Below, one piece after another: positions 40,168-49,064 of a DNA stretch of 52,288 nt (positions within the stretch are counted from its first letter, which is position 1; each line of letters starts with the position of its first letter). This stretch comes from Corallococcus terminator (GTDB taxonomy: Bacteria; Myxococcota; Myxococcia; Myxococcales; Myxococcaceae): NCBI RefSeq assembly GCF_003611635.1, contig NZ_RAVZ01000016.1:1-52288 (forward strand), read 5' to 3'. Both the position numbers and the translations under genes were made by a program. The notes beneath the pieces are model-generated. The model saw nothing but the letters and a program-made list of their open reading frames with translations. It ran no database searches and was not told the origin of the DNA.

Positions 40168-41121
40168 TCAGCTCAGGTAGGGAGCGGCCGGAGGACCGTG
40201 GGGCCGGACAGGAGGGCGAGTGCCCCCGGGACTGCTCGGAGGCAATCCGGGCCCCGAGCGCGAACCGCCATCCAGGCGGGCGAGCCGCTTGCCTCTCAAC
40301 GGATGGACTCGCGCCCTCCTCCCGGGGGCTTCCACGCGAGGATGGAAGCGGGAGCCTCGGTGGAGGAAGCGCCGGAGGATGGGCTTCGCGCGCCGCGCGT
40401 GCTGGGCGTCCGCCACCCGCTGGAGTCGGTGGATGCGCTCGTCGAGGACACTTCCGGCGGCCTCCTCCCCGGCGGGCGCCGTGAACGGGAGGCCCGCGTC
40501 GGCCAGCACGCCAGGTCCACTCCACGAGGCATGCGCCTTCAGCCGGTCCAGCAGCGTCGCGAGGTCCTGCGCTTCCCCCAGGAGCCGGGCGGCGACCCGG
40601 TCGGCGACGAAGTCCCGCTCAAGCGGCGTCCCGAGCCGCCTCACGCTCCTGATGAGCCGGGAGGAAAGGCCTGGCGTGCGCCCACGCCACCCGGCGCGCG
40701 TCGCGCAGCGCTCCGTCATCGCGACCAGCGCGGCGACGAGCGTGGCCCGGCGCGTGTGGCCCCGGGCGATGTGCGCGAGCTCGTGCGCGACCAGGGCGCA
40801 GAGCTCCGCCTCATCCAGCTCGTCGAGCGCGGCGCTCGTCAGGATGAGGTGGGCGGCCCGGGGGCCCGCGCCCAGGGAGAAGGCGTTGGGCTGCTCGCGC
40901 CGCACCACGTAGAGGCGGGGCGCGGGAAGCCTCGCGGCGATGCTGAGGTGGGACAGCAACGTGTACAGCCGGGGTGCCTCCTCGAAGTGGAGCCGGCGCG
41001 CGCCATGGCTGCGAAGCACGAAGGCGCCCATGCGCGTGAAGAGCCAGCGGCCGAACCCGGCCAGGAGCATCCCGCACAGCAACCAGGCCGTGAGTGAAGC
41101 GATGGCGGAGGAAATCCACAT
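40168..41121 (-). CDS. Membrane-anchored M48-family zinc metallopeptidase
   Basis: The 317-residue protein has an N-terminal transmembrane helix (residues 4-25) and the HExxH zinc motif at H113-E114-x-x-H117 (VAHELAHIARGH), with ERDFVADRVAARLL supplying the downstream acidic ligand region of HtpX/Ste24-like enzymes. Such peptidases clear misfolded membrane proteins or process secreted ones. The last ~50 residues are Pro/Arg/Gly-rich, not typical of the family and probably disordered. The ATG at 41121 is favoured because GGAG lies 7 nt upstream; an ATG two codons earlier (41127) is too close to that site. It is divergent from the histidine kinase gene. Confidence 0.88.
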   Translation of the reverse strand: MWISSAIASLTAWLLCGMLLAGFGRWLFTRMGAFVLRSHGARRLHFEEAPRLYTLLSHLSIAARLPAPRLYVVRREQPNAFSLGAGPRAAHLILTSAALDELDEAELCALVAHELAHIARGHTRRATLVAALVAMTERCATRAGWRGRTPGLSSRLIRSVRRLGTPLERDFVADRVAARLLGEAQDLATLLDRLKAHASWSGPGVLADAGLPFTAPAGEEAAGSVLDERIHRLQRVADAQHARRAKPILRRFLHRGSRFHPRVEAPGRRARVHPLRGKRLARLDGGSRSGPGLPPSSPGGTRPPVRPHGPPAAPYLS

Positions 41122-41279
41122 GGGCATGCTCCTTCCTGGCGGTGGGGATGGATGGCGACATTCCAGGGGCAACACCCCGCGCGCCGCGCCTCATCCCAGC
41201 CAGGCGGGCGCAGGGCTGCTTCAGGACCCGGAAGGCCTGACGGCTTGACGTGCGCACCAGGCGGACCCATCGCAAGAAG

Positions 41280-42701
41280 ATGCCTTCTTCTCAGCCACGC
41301 AGGACCTACGTGTCCTGGAAGATGCTCGTCCTCGCCTTCGCCGCCGTCGTGGGGAGCTTCTTCGCGACGAGCCTCGTCGTGCAGCGCTCCTCCTCCGCGG
41401 TGGGCGAGCTGTCCGAGGACATCATCTACAACTCGGCGCCGAGCATCGAACACCTGGCGATCGTTCGCAGGTCGGTCCTGGAGGTCGAACTGCTGCTCGC
41501 GCGGTTCATCAATGAGCCCCAGCGTCGGCCCGACCTGGGACGGGACCTGGACCAGGCCCTGGCCCAGGCCCGGCGGGGCCTCAGCGGGTACATGGCGCTG
41601 ACGGCCTTCCCCGGCGAAGAGGCGGTGCGGATGGACATCCAGGAGTCCTGGCTGCGCTTCGACAACGCCGTCACTCGCACGCGCACCGTCGCGGAGGCGA
41701 ACCCGGAGGCCGGAAGGGGACCGCTGTTCGACCAGGAGGTGGACCCGCCGGGCCGGCGCCTCCTGGAGGACGTCACGCGCGCCATCGAATACAACGCGGT
41801 CCGCGGCCGGGAGCTGGCGGAGCGCATCCGGGAGACCCGACGGCAGACATTGGGCCTCGCGACGGGCCTCAACGCGCTCTGCGGCATCCTGGCCGGGGTC
41901 GTGGCGTGGCTGCTCCATCGTGAGCTCCAGGCCCGGCGAGCGCTCGCTGACGAGCACACGCAGTTTCTCGAAACGCGCGCCGAGGAGATGGAGCAGTTCG
42001 CGGGCCGCGTCGCGCACGACATCCGCAACCCGCTGTCCTCGGCCCGGTTGTCCGCCGAACTCGCGGTGCGCAAGAGTCCGGATGAATCAGCCCGCGCACC
42101 CATCCAGCGCATCATCCGGAGCCTGTCCCGCGCGGACGCCATCACGGGCGCGCTCCTCGACTTCGCGCGCTCCGGCGCGAGGCCGGACCCAGGAGCCCGG
42201 AGCGAACCCAGGGCCGTGATTTCGGATCTGCTGGTCGGCTTCGAGGCGGAGGCGGAGCAGGCCGGCATCGAGCTTCATTGCGAGCCGATTCCCCCGGTCC
42301 TCGTCGCGTGCAGCACCGGGGTCTACCTGAGCCTGGTCGGCAACCTGGTCCGCAACGCCATCAAGTACATGGGGGATTCGTCCACCCGCCGCATCACCCT
42401 CCGGGTGGTGGAGGAGGGCGGCATGATTCGCACGGACATCCACGACACGGGCCCGGGAATCGCCCCGGAGAACCTGCCCTCGCTGTTCGAACCGTACTTC
42501 CGCGCGCACGGAGGCGTCGCCGAGGGGCTCGGGTTGGGCCTCGCGACCGTCAAGAAGCTCGCGGAAGGGCACGGGGGCGGCGTTGGCGTCAGGTCCGAGC
42601 GGGGGGCCGGGAGCACGTTCTGGTTCGAGCTTCCGCGCGCCGGCTCCTCCTGGGACACGGCCCCGTCACCCCCCGCCCCAGAGTCCGTTCAACGACACTA
42701 G
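41280..42701 (+). CDS. Membrane sensor histidine kinase (orphan)
   Basis: The 473-residue kinase has one transmembrane helix at residues 13-36, an extracytoplasmic helical region resembling four-helix-bundle chemoreceptor-type sensors (about 37-190) and a second helix near 190-212. HisKA follows with the acceptor His near residue 247 in GRVAHDIRNPLSSARL, then the ATPase domain with N-box LVGNLVRNAIKYMG, G1 DTGPGIAPENL, F-box LFEPYFRAHGG and G2 GLGLGLATVKKL. No full response regulator is adjacent; the next gene encodes a pseudo-receiver. The start at 41280 has AAGAAG just upstream; a GTG at 41250 is possible. A strong hairpin follows 36 bp after the stop. Confidence 0.93.
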   Translation: MPSSQPRRTYVSWKMLVLAFAAVVGSFFATSLVVQRSSSAVGELSEDIIYNSAPSIEHLAIVRRSVLEVELLLARFINEPQRRPDLGRDLDQALAQARRGLSGYMALTAFPGEEAVRMDIQESWLRFDNAVTRTRTVAEANPEAGRGPLFDQEVDPPGRRLLEDVTRAIEYNAVRGRELAERIRETRRQTLGLATGLNALCGILAGVVAWLLHRELQARRALADEHTQFLETRAEEMEQFAGRVAHDIRNPLSSARLSAELAVRKSPDESARAPIQRIIRSLSRADAITGALLDFARSGARPDPGARSEPRAVISDLLVGFEAEAEQAGIELHCEPIPPVLVACSTGVYLSLVGNLVRNAIKYMGDSSTRRITLRVVEEGGMIRTDIHDTGPGIAPENLPSLFEPYFRAHGGVAEGLGLGLATVKKLAEGHGGGVGVRSERGAGSTFWFELPRAGSSWDTAPSPPAPESVQRH

Positions 42702-42736
42702 GGAGCCCCCGCCCGCGGGGCGCTGGCGGGCCGCTC

Positions 42737-42770
42737 TGGCAATCCGCCACACCGTGCTGGCGGATTGCCA
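42737..42770. terminator. Strong hairpin downstream of the orphan histidine kinase
   Basis: A perfect 13-bp stem (TGGCAATCCGCCA at 42737-42749 pairs with 42758-42770) with an 8-nt loop begins 36 bp after the kinase stop. There is no poly-T tract, as is common in GC-rich genomes. It is most simply read as a transcription terminator. Confidence 0.65.
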
Positions 42771-42843
42771 CGGTCGGAAGGTGATCACTCGTCGGCCCCC
42801 GGGGACGGTGGTGCCGGCATGAACGTTGCTGTGGTGTGGGGAC

Positions 42844-43209
42844 GTGGCGTCCCTGCGCACAACCCGGGCCTTGCTGCTCGGTGCGGATGAGTCCCTGGCA
42901 TCGTTGCTGGCGGACGTGCTGGGCGACCTGGGCATCGCCCTGTTCCTCGACGCGGCGGACGCGGCTCGGCCGGACCTGGTGCTGGCGCACGTGGAGCGCG
43001 GGGAGGCCATCCTCCCGGTGCTGACGCGCGCCCGGGCCTGCGCCGCCGCCGTGCCCATCCTCGTCCTGCTGCCCTTCGCGGATGAGCGCCTGGTGTCCCG
43101 CGCCCTGTGTCAGGGGGCCCGTGCATGTTTCGCGCTGGGCCGTCCGCTCGAAGAGCTGCGCACCGTCCTGCGCACACAATTTCCCTCGTTGGAGACCACC
43201 CATGGGTGA
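42844..43209 (+). CDS. Pseudo-receiver domain protein
   Basis: The ~121-residue protein reads as a stand-alone receiver-like alpha/beta domain: RALLLGADESLASLLADVLG, then PDLVLAHVERG, VPILVLLPFADE and ACFALGRPLEELRTVLR. The phospho-acceptor aspartate expected after PDLVLA is a histidine, and the conserved lysine before the terminal proline is an arginine, so phosphorylation by the usual mechanism is unlikely. The start is uncertain (GTG at 42844 or TTG at 42826). It overlaps the next gene by 8 bp, so the two are translationally coupled. The orphan kinase upstream is separated from it by a strong hairpin. Confidence 0.72.
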   Translation: MASLRTTRALLLGADESLASLLADVLGDLGIALFLDAADAARPDLVLAHVERGEAILPVLTRARACAAAVPILVLLPFADERLVSRALCQGARACFALGRPLEELRTVLRTQFPSLETTHG

Positions 43210-43717
43210 ACCAATGGCCGTCGTCACCGTGCTGCACCCCGTCGTCCCCGTCCGTGAACGTGAAGTCGAGCAGCGCCGGCCGGCGTCTCCTCCGGAAGCC
43301 GTGGACGCGGGGGAGCCGTCGCTCTTCCAGGCGGGCCAGGTGCGCGTCACCCGCGAGCGGCTGCTCGTGGGCGGCCGGGCCTGGGCGCTGAGAGACGTGC
43401 GGCAGGTGGACACGGTGCGCCGCACGCCGAAGCTGTGGCCCTACCTGCTCGCGGTGGGCCTGGGCGGGGCGGTGGGGCTGCCCCTGCTGTCCTGGCTGTC
43501 CGTCACCGTCACGGCGATGCAGGGCGCCTACGAGGTGGGGCTCGCCCTCACCGCGCTGGGCCTCTTCTCCTCCATCGCCGCGCTGCTGCTGGTGGAGGAG
43601 AAGCACTACCTGGTGCTGGGCCTGCCGGGCGGAACGCGGCGCGTGTTCGGCAGCCGCGATGCCCAGCTCATCGCGCGGCTTGCGGGGACGGTGCGGCAGG
43701 CGCGTCCGCACGCGTGA
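43202..43717 (+). CDS. DUF6232-like small membrane protein
   Basis: The 171-residue protein has an N-terminal cytosolic part with [20 protein letters not shown] (beta-rich, resembling DUF6232) and then two hydrophobic helices at about residues 82-103 and 112-130. A C-terminal segment ends in an Arg-rich tail. The ATG at 43202 follows GGAG at 7 nt and overlaps the pseudo-receiver stop. The 3' end overlaps the convergent luciferase-like gene by 50 bp. No biochemical role is known; the pairing with the pseudo-receiver is the only clue. Confidence 0.75.
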   Translation: MGEPMAVVTVLHPVVPVREREVEQRRPASPPEAVDAGEPSLFQAGQVRVTRERLLVGGRAWALRDVRQVDTVRRTPKLWPYLLAVGLGGAVGLPLLSWLSVTVTAMQGAYEVGLALTALGLFSSIAALLLVEEKHYLVLGLPGGTRRVFGSRDAQLIARLAGTVRQARPHA

Positions 43718-44702
43718 GGCTGTCGCGCACCTGGGCGACGATTTCGAAGGAGCGCAGCCGCGCGGCGTGGTCGTGGATCTGCGCGGTCACCATCAGCTCG
43801 TCCGCGCCCGTCTGGGCGATGAGGTCCTGGAGCCCCTCGCGCACGCTGGCGGGGGAGCCCACCACGGTGCACGCCAGCATGTGTTCGATCTCCGCCAGCT
43901 CCATCTCGTTGAGCTGACCGTCCATGCTGTCCACCGGCGGCAGCAGCGGGCCCGGACGGCCCCGGCGCAGGTTGATGAAGGCCTGGAGCAGCGAGGTGAA
44001 GAGGCGCTGGCCCTCCGCGTCCGTGTCCGCCGCGAAGACGTTGACGCCAATCATCGCGTACGGCTTCTTCAGCACGTCCGACGGGCGGAACTGGGTGCGG
44101 TACAGGTGCAGGGCGCTCATCATCTGCGCGGGCGCGAAGTGCGACGCGAAGGCGAAGGGCAGGCCCATGGCGGCGGCCAGTTGCGCGCTGAAGGTGCTGG
44201 AGCCCAGAAGCCACAGCGGCACGTGGAGGCCCGCGCCCGGCACCGCGCGCACGGCCTGGCCCGGCGTGGGGTCCTTGAAGTAGCCCTGCAGCTCCACCAC
44301 GTCCTGCGGGAAGGTGTCCGCGGAGCCCATCAGGCTGCGGCGCAGCGCGTGCGACGTGCGCTGGTCCGTGCCGGGCGCGCGGCCCAGCCCCAGGTCGATG
44401 CGGCCGGGGTAGAGCGTCTCCAGGGTGCCGAACTGCTCCGCGATGACGAGCGGCGCGTGGTTGGGCAGCATGATGCCGCCCGCGCCCACGCGAATCCTGG
44501 ACGTGCCCCCCGCCACGTGCCCGATGACCACCGACGTGGCCGCGCTCGCGATGCCCGTCATGTTGTGGTGCTCCGCCAGCCAGAAGCGCTGGTAGCCCCA
44601 GTCCTCCGCGTGGCGGGCCAGGTCCAGGGTGCAGCGCAGGGCGAGCCCGGGGTCGCCCCCAGCGATGACGGGCGACAGGTCGAGTACGGAGAAGGGAATC
44701 AT
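43668..44702 (-). CDS. Luciferase-like (LLM) flavin-dependent oxidoreductase
   Basis: The 344-residue protein is a free-standing bacterial-luciferase-fold enzyme of the alkanal-monooxygenase-like group. It opens with [10 protein letters not shown], has WLAEHHNM near residue 42, [34 protein letters not shown] and a C-terminal [12 protein letters not shown]. It likely uses FMNH2/F420-type flavin chemistry in the cytosol; the substrate is unknown. It belongs to a different branch from the LLM domain inside the megasynthase (different N-terminal motif, no natural-product signature). The ATG at 44702 starts the conserved N-terminus. Confidence 0.92.
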   Translation of the reverse strand: MIPFSVLDLSPVIAGGDPGLALRCTLDLARHAEDWGYQRFWLAEHHNMTGIASAATSVVIGHVAGGTSRIRVGAGGIMLPNHAPLVIAEQFGTLETLYPGRIDLGLGRAPGTDQRTSHALRRSLMGSADTFPQDVVELQGYFKDPTPGQAVRAVPGAGLHVPLWLLGSSTFSAQLAAAMGLPFAFASHFAPAQMMSALHLYRTQFRPSDVLKKPYAMIGVNVFAADTDAEGQRLFTSLLQAFINLRRGRPGPLLPPVDSMDGQLNEMELAEIEHMLACTVVGSPASVREGLQDLIAQTGADELMVTAQIHDHAARLRSFEIVAQVRDSLTRADAPAAPSPQAAR

Positions 44703-44818
44703 CGTCGGGGTCCCGGTGGCGGAAAAAGCAGCCCTTCGATAGCCGGGGCCTTCGTGACTTTCACGCCATTGACGCATCCGACGGCCCCCGAGCGTGCTGG
44801 CGGGGGCTGGCCGTCCGA

Positions 44819-45439
44819 TTAGAAGAGCTTGACGAAGAGCAGCGTGGCGGCCCCCCGGGTGCTCGTCAGGCCCGTGGGTGAGGCGCAGCCGGCCTCCAGG
44901 TCGGCGGTGACGTAGGTCACGGTCCGGACCACGTTCGCGCCGGAGAACCTGCCCGCGGAGACGACGCCGGTGAAGGTCTGCACGGTGCGCGGTCCCTGGA
45001 CCTCCACCTTCTGCGCGCTCATCTTCAGGGTGGAGGTCTCGTTCGGCCCCCACGTCAGCGTCGTCTGGGTGGGGCCCGGGTCCAGCGGAAGGCCACAGGC
45101 GCCGCCGGGGGCCGGTCCGGTCGCGGCCAGCGTCGGTGAGCCGACCGGCCCTCCCAACAACAGCGTGCAGTCGAAATGGCCGGTGGTGGCGACCGTGACG
45201 GGCCGGGGCGTGCGGGTGAGCCCTGGCGTGTACGTCGTCTGAGTGTTGCCACCGACGGGATTCCCCTCCAGGCACACCACCACCGTCGGGCCCGGTGTCC
45301 GCGGCGGGGCCGGAGGCGTCACTGGGGAATCGGTAGGGGCCGCGCTCGCTTCGAGAAAGCCTCCCATGGCAAAGCCCGCGACCGCGCTGAGCAGCAATCG
45401 CGCCCGGAACGACGGACGGCGCTTCAGGTGCTTCTTCAT
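44819..45439 (-). CDS. Secreted hypothetical protein
   Basis: The 206-residue product has a basic n-region and a signal peptide ([20 protein letters not shown], cleavage near residue 34), then a Pro/Thr-rich linker and a beta-rich mature part. The mature part has cysteines at [22 protein letters not shown] and EAGCASP, which could form two disulfides. I recognise no family. The ATG at 45439 has GGGGGAG immediately upstream. It is monocistronic. Confidence 0.75.
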   Translation of the reverse strand: MKKHLKRRPSFRARLLLSAVAGFAMGGFLEASAAPTDSPVTPPAPPRTPGPTVVVCLEGNPVGGNTQTTYTPGLTRTPRPVTVATTGHFDCTLLLGGPVGSPTLAATGPAPGGACGLPLDPGPTQTTLTWGPNETSTLKMSAQKVEVQGPRTVQTFTGVVSAGRFSGANVVRTVTYVTADLEAGCASPTGLTSTRGAATLLFVKLF

Positions 45440-45613
45440 GGGCTCCCCCGATGTGGGACTTCGTCGGAGGTATTCCGAGGAAGCAGGGAGTCCAGGTTCG
45501 TCAGCGCAAACCCGTGGGACAAGCCGGGTCGCGAGGCCAGCGCAGTGGCGCGCGGGAGACAGACCTTCAACCGCGCACATCCTCCGGGGCCGGGGGGGAA
45601 CGCGGTGCGCGCG

Positions 45614-47413
45614 TCAGTCGCGCCCGGGGCCCGGGCTCCGGTCCGGCTTCGCGCGGGCGAGCGCTGCGTGGGCCCGGGACAGTGTGCCGTGCGGATCCTC
45701 TTCACCCTGCACCGTCACGGCGACGGAGACGCGCTCGGGCACGCCGGGCACATCGTGGAACTGCTGGCGCACCGCCTCCGCGCCCACCGCGTCCGCTCCG
45801 GGCAGCGCGAGCAGGAACGTGTCCCCGGTCCATCGCACCGCGAACCCCGGCGGGGGACACAGTCCGTCCGCGCGCCGGGCCAGCTCCCTCAGGGCGACAT
45901 CACCGGCGTCGAAGCCGCGCGTGCGGTTCAGCGCGCCCAGCTCCACCAGGTCCACCAGCACCAGGCTGAAGGGCAGGCCTTCACGGCGGCAGCGGCCAAT
46001 CTCCTTGGACAGCCGCTCCTCGCCCACGCGTCGGGTGTCCAGGCCGGTGAGCGCGTCCTGGCGCAGCAGGCCCTCGCGCTCCGCCTTCCCGTCGGAGCCG
46101 ACGCGCAGGTCCATCAGCGACAGCAGTTGCGCGACGCCACCGGGCACCACGAAGGGTCGCGCCACCCAGCGCACCACGCGCGGCCGGGGCCGCTCCAGCG
46201 TGAGCGTCAGGTGCAGTCCGCGCGAGGCCTCCGCCGCCAGGTCCAGTTGTCGCAGCGTGCCGCCTGGATCCGCGCTCAGGCTGGCCACGTGCTGGCACAG
46301 CGAATCGAAGGACATGCCCGACAGCCGCTCCTCGGGCAGCCCCATCAGCTCCGCGAGCGCCGCGTTGGCGGCGTAGGGCTTGCGGCCCGGCGCCACCACC
46401 AGCACCGGCACGTCCAGGGCGCGCGCCGCTTCACGCACCAGGGCCAGGGCGCTGGCCTCCGTGAGCACCGGTTCCGACTGGCTCCCCGTGCGCGACGGAG
46501 GCGTACGGGGCCGGTGGTTGGCCGTGGTGGACTCCAGGCTCTGCGCCACGCGGCCCGCGAGCTCGCGCAGCGCCGCGAGGTCCTCCGGGCCCAGCATCAA
46601 CGGCCGCGTGTCGATGACACACAGCGAGCCCAGCACGTCGCCACTGGCGGTGATGAGCGGGGCGCCCGCGTAGCTGCCGACGATGCCGTCGCGGACCAGC
46701 GGGTTGTCGCGGAACACCGGGTGGCGCGTGGCGTCCGGCACCACCATGGCCTCGCGGCCCTGCACCACGTGGTGGCAGAAGGCCCAGTCGCGCGGCGTGC
46801 CCCGGTCCCGGGCCAGCGACCCCGTGAGGCCCACGTGGGCCTTGAACCACTGGCGGTCGCCCAGCACCAGCGTGAGGAGCGCGACGGGGACGCCGAACGC
46901 CTGGGCCACTTCGGAGACCAGGTCCTGCAACCGCGCATCGGGCGGACCGGGATCCACCAGCTCCAGCTCATCGATGCGCGCCAGGCGCTGCTTCTCCTCC
47001 TCGGCGCTGGACTCCAGCAGACCGCCCCCGGCGAGCTGGCCCGCGAGCGCGCGTCGGACGCCGTCGCGCATCGCGTCCGGGCCCGCGCGCCGGCTCAGGA
47101 GCGCGTGGATGCCCAGCGCGTCCTTCAACTGCCACGCGCGCACGCGCAGTTCGTCGAAGGCAGTCACCACCACCACCGCCATGCCGCCCGCGTCCGAGCG
47201 TCCCCGCAGCCACGCCAGCAGCGCGAACCCGTCCACTCTCGGCAGCGCCAGGTCCGTCACCAGCAGCGTCGGGGCCCCGCGCTGCCGCACCCACTCCTGG
47301 GCCTCCGCGCCGTCGCGCGCGACCACGCCCTCCAGCCCTTCCTGGGTCGCGAGCGCGAGCAGCGCCGTGGCGCGGTGGGAGTCCGGTTCGGCGATGAGTG
47401 CGTAGCGCGGCAT
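45614..47413 (-). CDS. Receiver-GAF-PAS-GGDEF protein with a degenerate GGDEF motif
   Basis: The 599-residue protein begins with a receiver domain (ALIAEPDSHRATALLALA, phospho-acceptor in LLVTDLALPRVDG). It continues with a GAF domain (about 170-300; FCHHVVQGREAMVVPDATRH, GSYAGAPL), a PAS-like segment (about 320-430) and a GGDEF-type domain (DALTGLDTRRVGEERLSKEI). The catalytic signature reads RWTGDTFLLALPG instead of R-x-G-G-D/E-E-F, so both the GG pair and the metal-binding acidic residue are altered. Diguanylate cyclase activity is therefore doubtful; it may be a c-di-GMP or GTP sensor or scaffold. The ATG at 47413 starts the receiver; an extension to 47434 adds nothing conserved. Confidence 0.9.
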   Translation of the reverse strand: MPRYALIAEPDSHRATALLALATQEGLEGVVARDGAEAQEWVRQRGAPTLLVTDLALPRVDGFALLAWLRGRSDAGGMAVVVVTAFDELRVRAWQLKDALGIHALLSRRAGPDAMRDGVRRALAGQLAGGGLLESSAEEEKQRLARIDELELVDPGPPDARLQDLVSEVAQAFGVPVALLTLVLGDRQWFKAHVGLTGSLARDRGTPRDWAFCHHVVQGREAMVVPDATRHPVFRDNPLVRDGIVGSYAGAPLITASGDVLGSLCVIDTRPLMLGPEDLAALRELAGRVAQSLESTTANHRPRTPPSRTGSQSEPVLTEASALALVREAARALDVPVLVVAPGRKPYAANAALAELMGLPEERLSGMSFDSLCQHVASLSADPGGTLRQLDLAAEASRGLHLTLTLERPRPRVVRWVARPFVVPGGVAQLLSLMDLRVGSDGKAEREGLLRQDALTGLDTRRVGEERLSKEIGRCRREGLPFSLVLVDLVELGALNRTRGFDAGDVALRELARRADGLCPPPGFAVRWTGDTFLLALPGADAVGAEAVRQQFHDVPGVPERVSVAVTVQGEEDPHGTLSRAHAALARAKPDRSPGPGRD

Positions 47414-47608
47414 GGTCCACAACCATGCTGCCATGCCTGCCCCCCTTGCGTACCAGGGCCTCTCCGTCCGGGCAGGCCCGCGTGCACGCTTTCCAGGGAC
47501 GTGAGCTCCGGTGGCAGGCGTGCGTCCGGCTTACCCGGTACGGCGGGGGTACGCTCATCGCGCCGGGTTCGTTGCTGCTCCCGGGATGGACGCACCTTCC
47601 GAAAAGCA
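47414..47608. other. 195-bp gap between the CHASE2 and GGDEF-like genes
   Basis: No gene is seen. It separates two minus-strand genes and must hold the ribosome site and probably the promoter of the GGDEF-like gene; no element stands out. Confidence 0.4.
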
Positions 47609-49063
47609 CTACCTCCGCGAATCCCCCGGGAGGGAGCGCGAGGACTCCTCGCCCTCGGCCACCTTCGTTCCACCCGGAGGCGGGACGGAGGCCTCGCTCG
47701 GGAAGCGTCCGAAGAGGCGCTTGAGGGCGCCGCGCTGCCTTTGCAGGTCCTCGGTGCGCGCCACCGACTCCGCGAGCGTCACCAGCGCGAGCCCGATGAC
47801 TCCGGGCAGCAGCGGCACCACCCAGCCGATGTCCGCCAGCAGCCAGCCCACGAAGGCCGTGTGCGCGACGAGGAGCAGCGCGGCCTGACCCACCACCGCG
47901 CCCATGGTTCGCGCGCGTCCCCGCCGCCACAGGAGCAGTGCCAGCACCAGCGCCGTCTCCAGTACGCCCGTGAGTGCCGCCCGCCCGGAGGAGCGCAGCA
48001 CGCGTCCGGAGCGCAGGTTGTCCATCGCGAACGCGTGGATCTCCACGCCCGGCACCGCGAGCTGGCCGGGCAGGGTGCTCTGGCCATGCAACCCGGTGGC
48101 GGTGACACCCACGAAGACGGCCTTGTCGCGCAGGGCCAGGTCCAGCCCCACCGAGGAGGGCCTCGCCAGCAGCACGTCCGCCAGGCTCACGCGAGGCAAC
48201 CAGTCTGGCGAAGGCAGCCGCATCAGGGGCGCCCCGTCGTCGGTGGACGCCACGCGCAATAGCGCTTCGGACCGCTCTGGCCACAGGCGCAGCGCGGTCG
48301 CCAGCGCGAGCGACGGCCACGCGCGCCCGCCCACCTCCACCGCGTAGGGGTAGCGCCGGATGACGCCGTCCGCGTCCACCAGCACGTTCAGCGTCCCACT
48401 GCCCCAGGCCGTCATCCGCAGCGGCGCCAGGTTCGTGGTCAGCCCCTTCGCCTTCAACCGCAGGCCTTCCGCGGGCAGGGCCACCGGGGCCAGGGTGTCC
48501 CCTTCGTGGGGAATCGAACCGCCCTCGTCCGTCAGCGCCATGCTGCCCAGGACGACGGTGCCCATCCCGGAGAAGGTCTCCGCGAGCCGAGCATCCCCGT
48601 CCTGTGCATGCATCCGCGCTTCCAGCTCGGAGACCAGCTTCGAGCCCTCGGGCAGATCCGCGAGCCCCGACGTGCGCAGGCGCTCCAGCACGTCCTCGCC
48701 CAGGTCCAGCGCGTCGCGCGACTCGGGTTGGTCGAAGAGGATGTCCACCACCACCGCGGAGGGGCGCTGCGCCGCCAGCGCCTGGAAGGCCCGGGCCCAG
48801 GTGGCGCGCGACAGCGGCCAGCGCTCGCCCAGCGCCGCGAGCGCGCGGTCGTCCACCTCCACCAGCACCAGGTCCGCCGTGGTGGGCAGGGGCGACAACA
48901 GGCGGCTCACCGCGAAGTCATACAGGGCGCGCTCGCCCAGGCCGGGCGCGCCACCCATCACCGCCGAGCCCACCGCGAGCAGCAGGCCTACGCCAGCCCC
49001 CAGTCCCCGCAGCACCGCGGGAGAGGACAGCAGGGGCAGGGGACCTCGGGCAGGTGGGCTCAT
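47609..49063 (-). CDS. CHASE2-domain membrane protein without an enzymatic output domain
   Basis: The 484-residue protein has an N-terminal transmembrane helix and a periplasmic CHASE2 domain (LYDFAVSRLLSP, DDRALAALGERWPLSR, AVVVDILFDQPES, VDADGVIRRYPY, VFVGVTATGLH). Three closely spaced helices follow at about residues 365-445. CHASE2 normally feeds an adenylate cyclase, GGDEF or kinase domain; here only a ~45-residue charged tail (RTEDLQRQRGALKRLFGRFP onward) follows. It may signal through a partner. It starts 2 bp beyond the FecR stop, at the end of the OmpA-FecR-CHASE2 operon. Confidence 0.9.
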   Translation of the reverse strand: MSPPARGPLPLLSSPAVLRGLGAGVGLLLAVGSAVMGGAPGLGERALYDFAVSRLLSPLPTTADLVLVEVDDRALAALGERWPLSRATWARAFQALAAQRPSAVVVDILFDQPESRDALDLGEDVLERLRTSGLADLPEGSKLVSELEARMHAQDGDARLAETFSGMGTVVLGSMALTDEGGSIPHEGDTLAPVALPAEGLRLKAKGLTTNLAPLRMTAWGSGTLNVLVDADGVIRRYPYAVEVGGRAWPSLALATALRLWPERSEALLRVASTDDGAPLMRLPSPDWLPRVSLADVLLARPSSVGLDLALRDKAVFVGVTATGLHGQSTLPGQLAVPGVEIHAFAMDNLRSGRVLRSSGRAALTGVLETALVLALLLWRRGRARTMGAVVGQAALLLVAHTAFVGWLLADIGWVVPLLPGVIGLALVTLAESVARTEDLQRQRGALKRLFGRFPSEASVPPPGGTKVAEGEESSRSLPGDSRR

Positions 49064-49064
49064 C

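Noticed and set aside
38509-41097. An 862-codon plus-strand open frame
   Set aside because: It is antisense to the permease with SNT motifs and the M48 peptidase with HELAH; its own translation is highly charged and repetitive, a GC-skew shadow.
45176-48262. A 1,028-codon open frame on the plus strand
   Set aside because: It lies antisense to three minus-strand genes with clear domains (secreted protein, GGDEF-like, CHASE2) and has an Arg/His/Gln-rich, motif-free translation.
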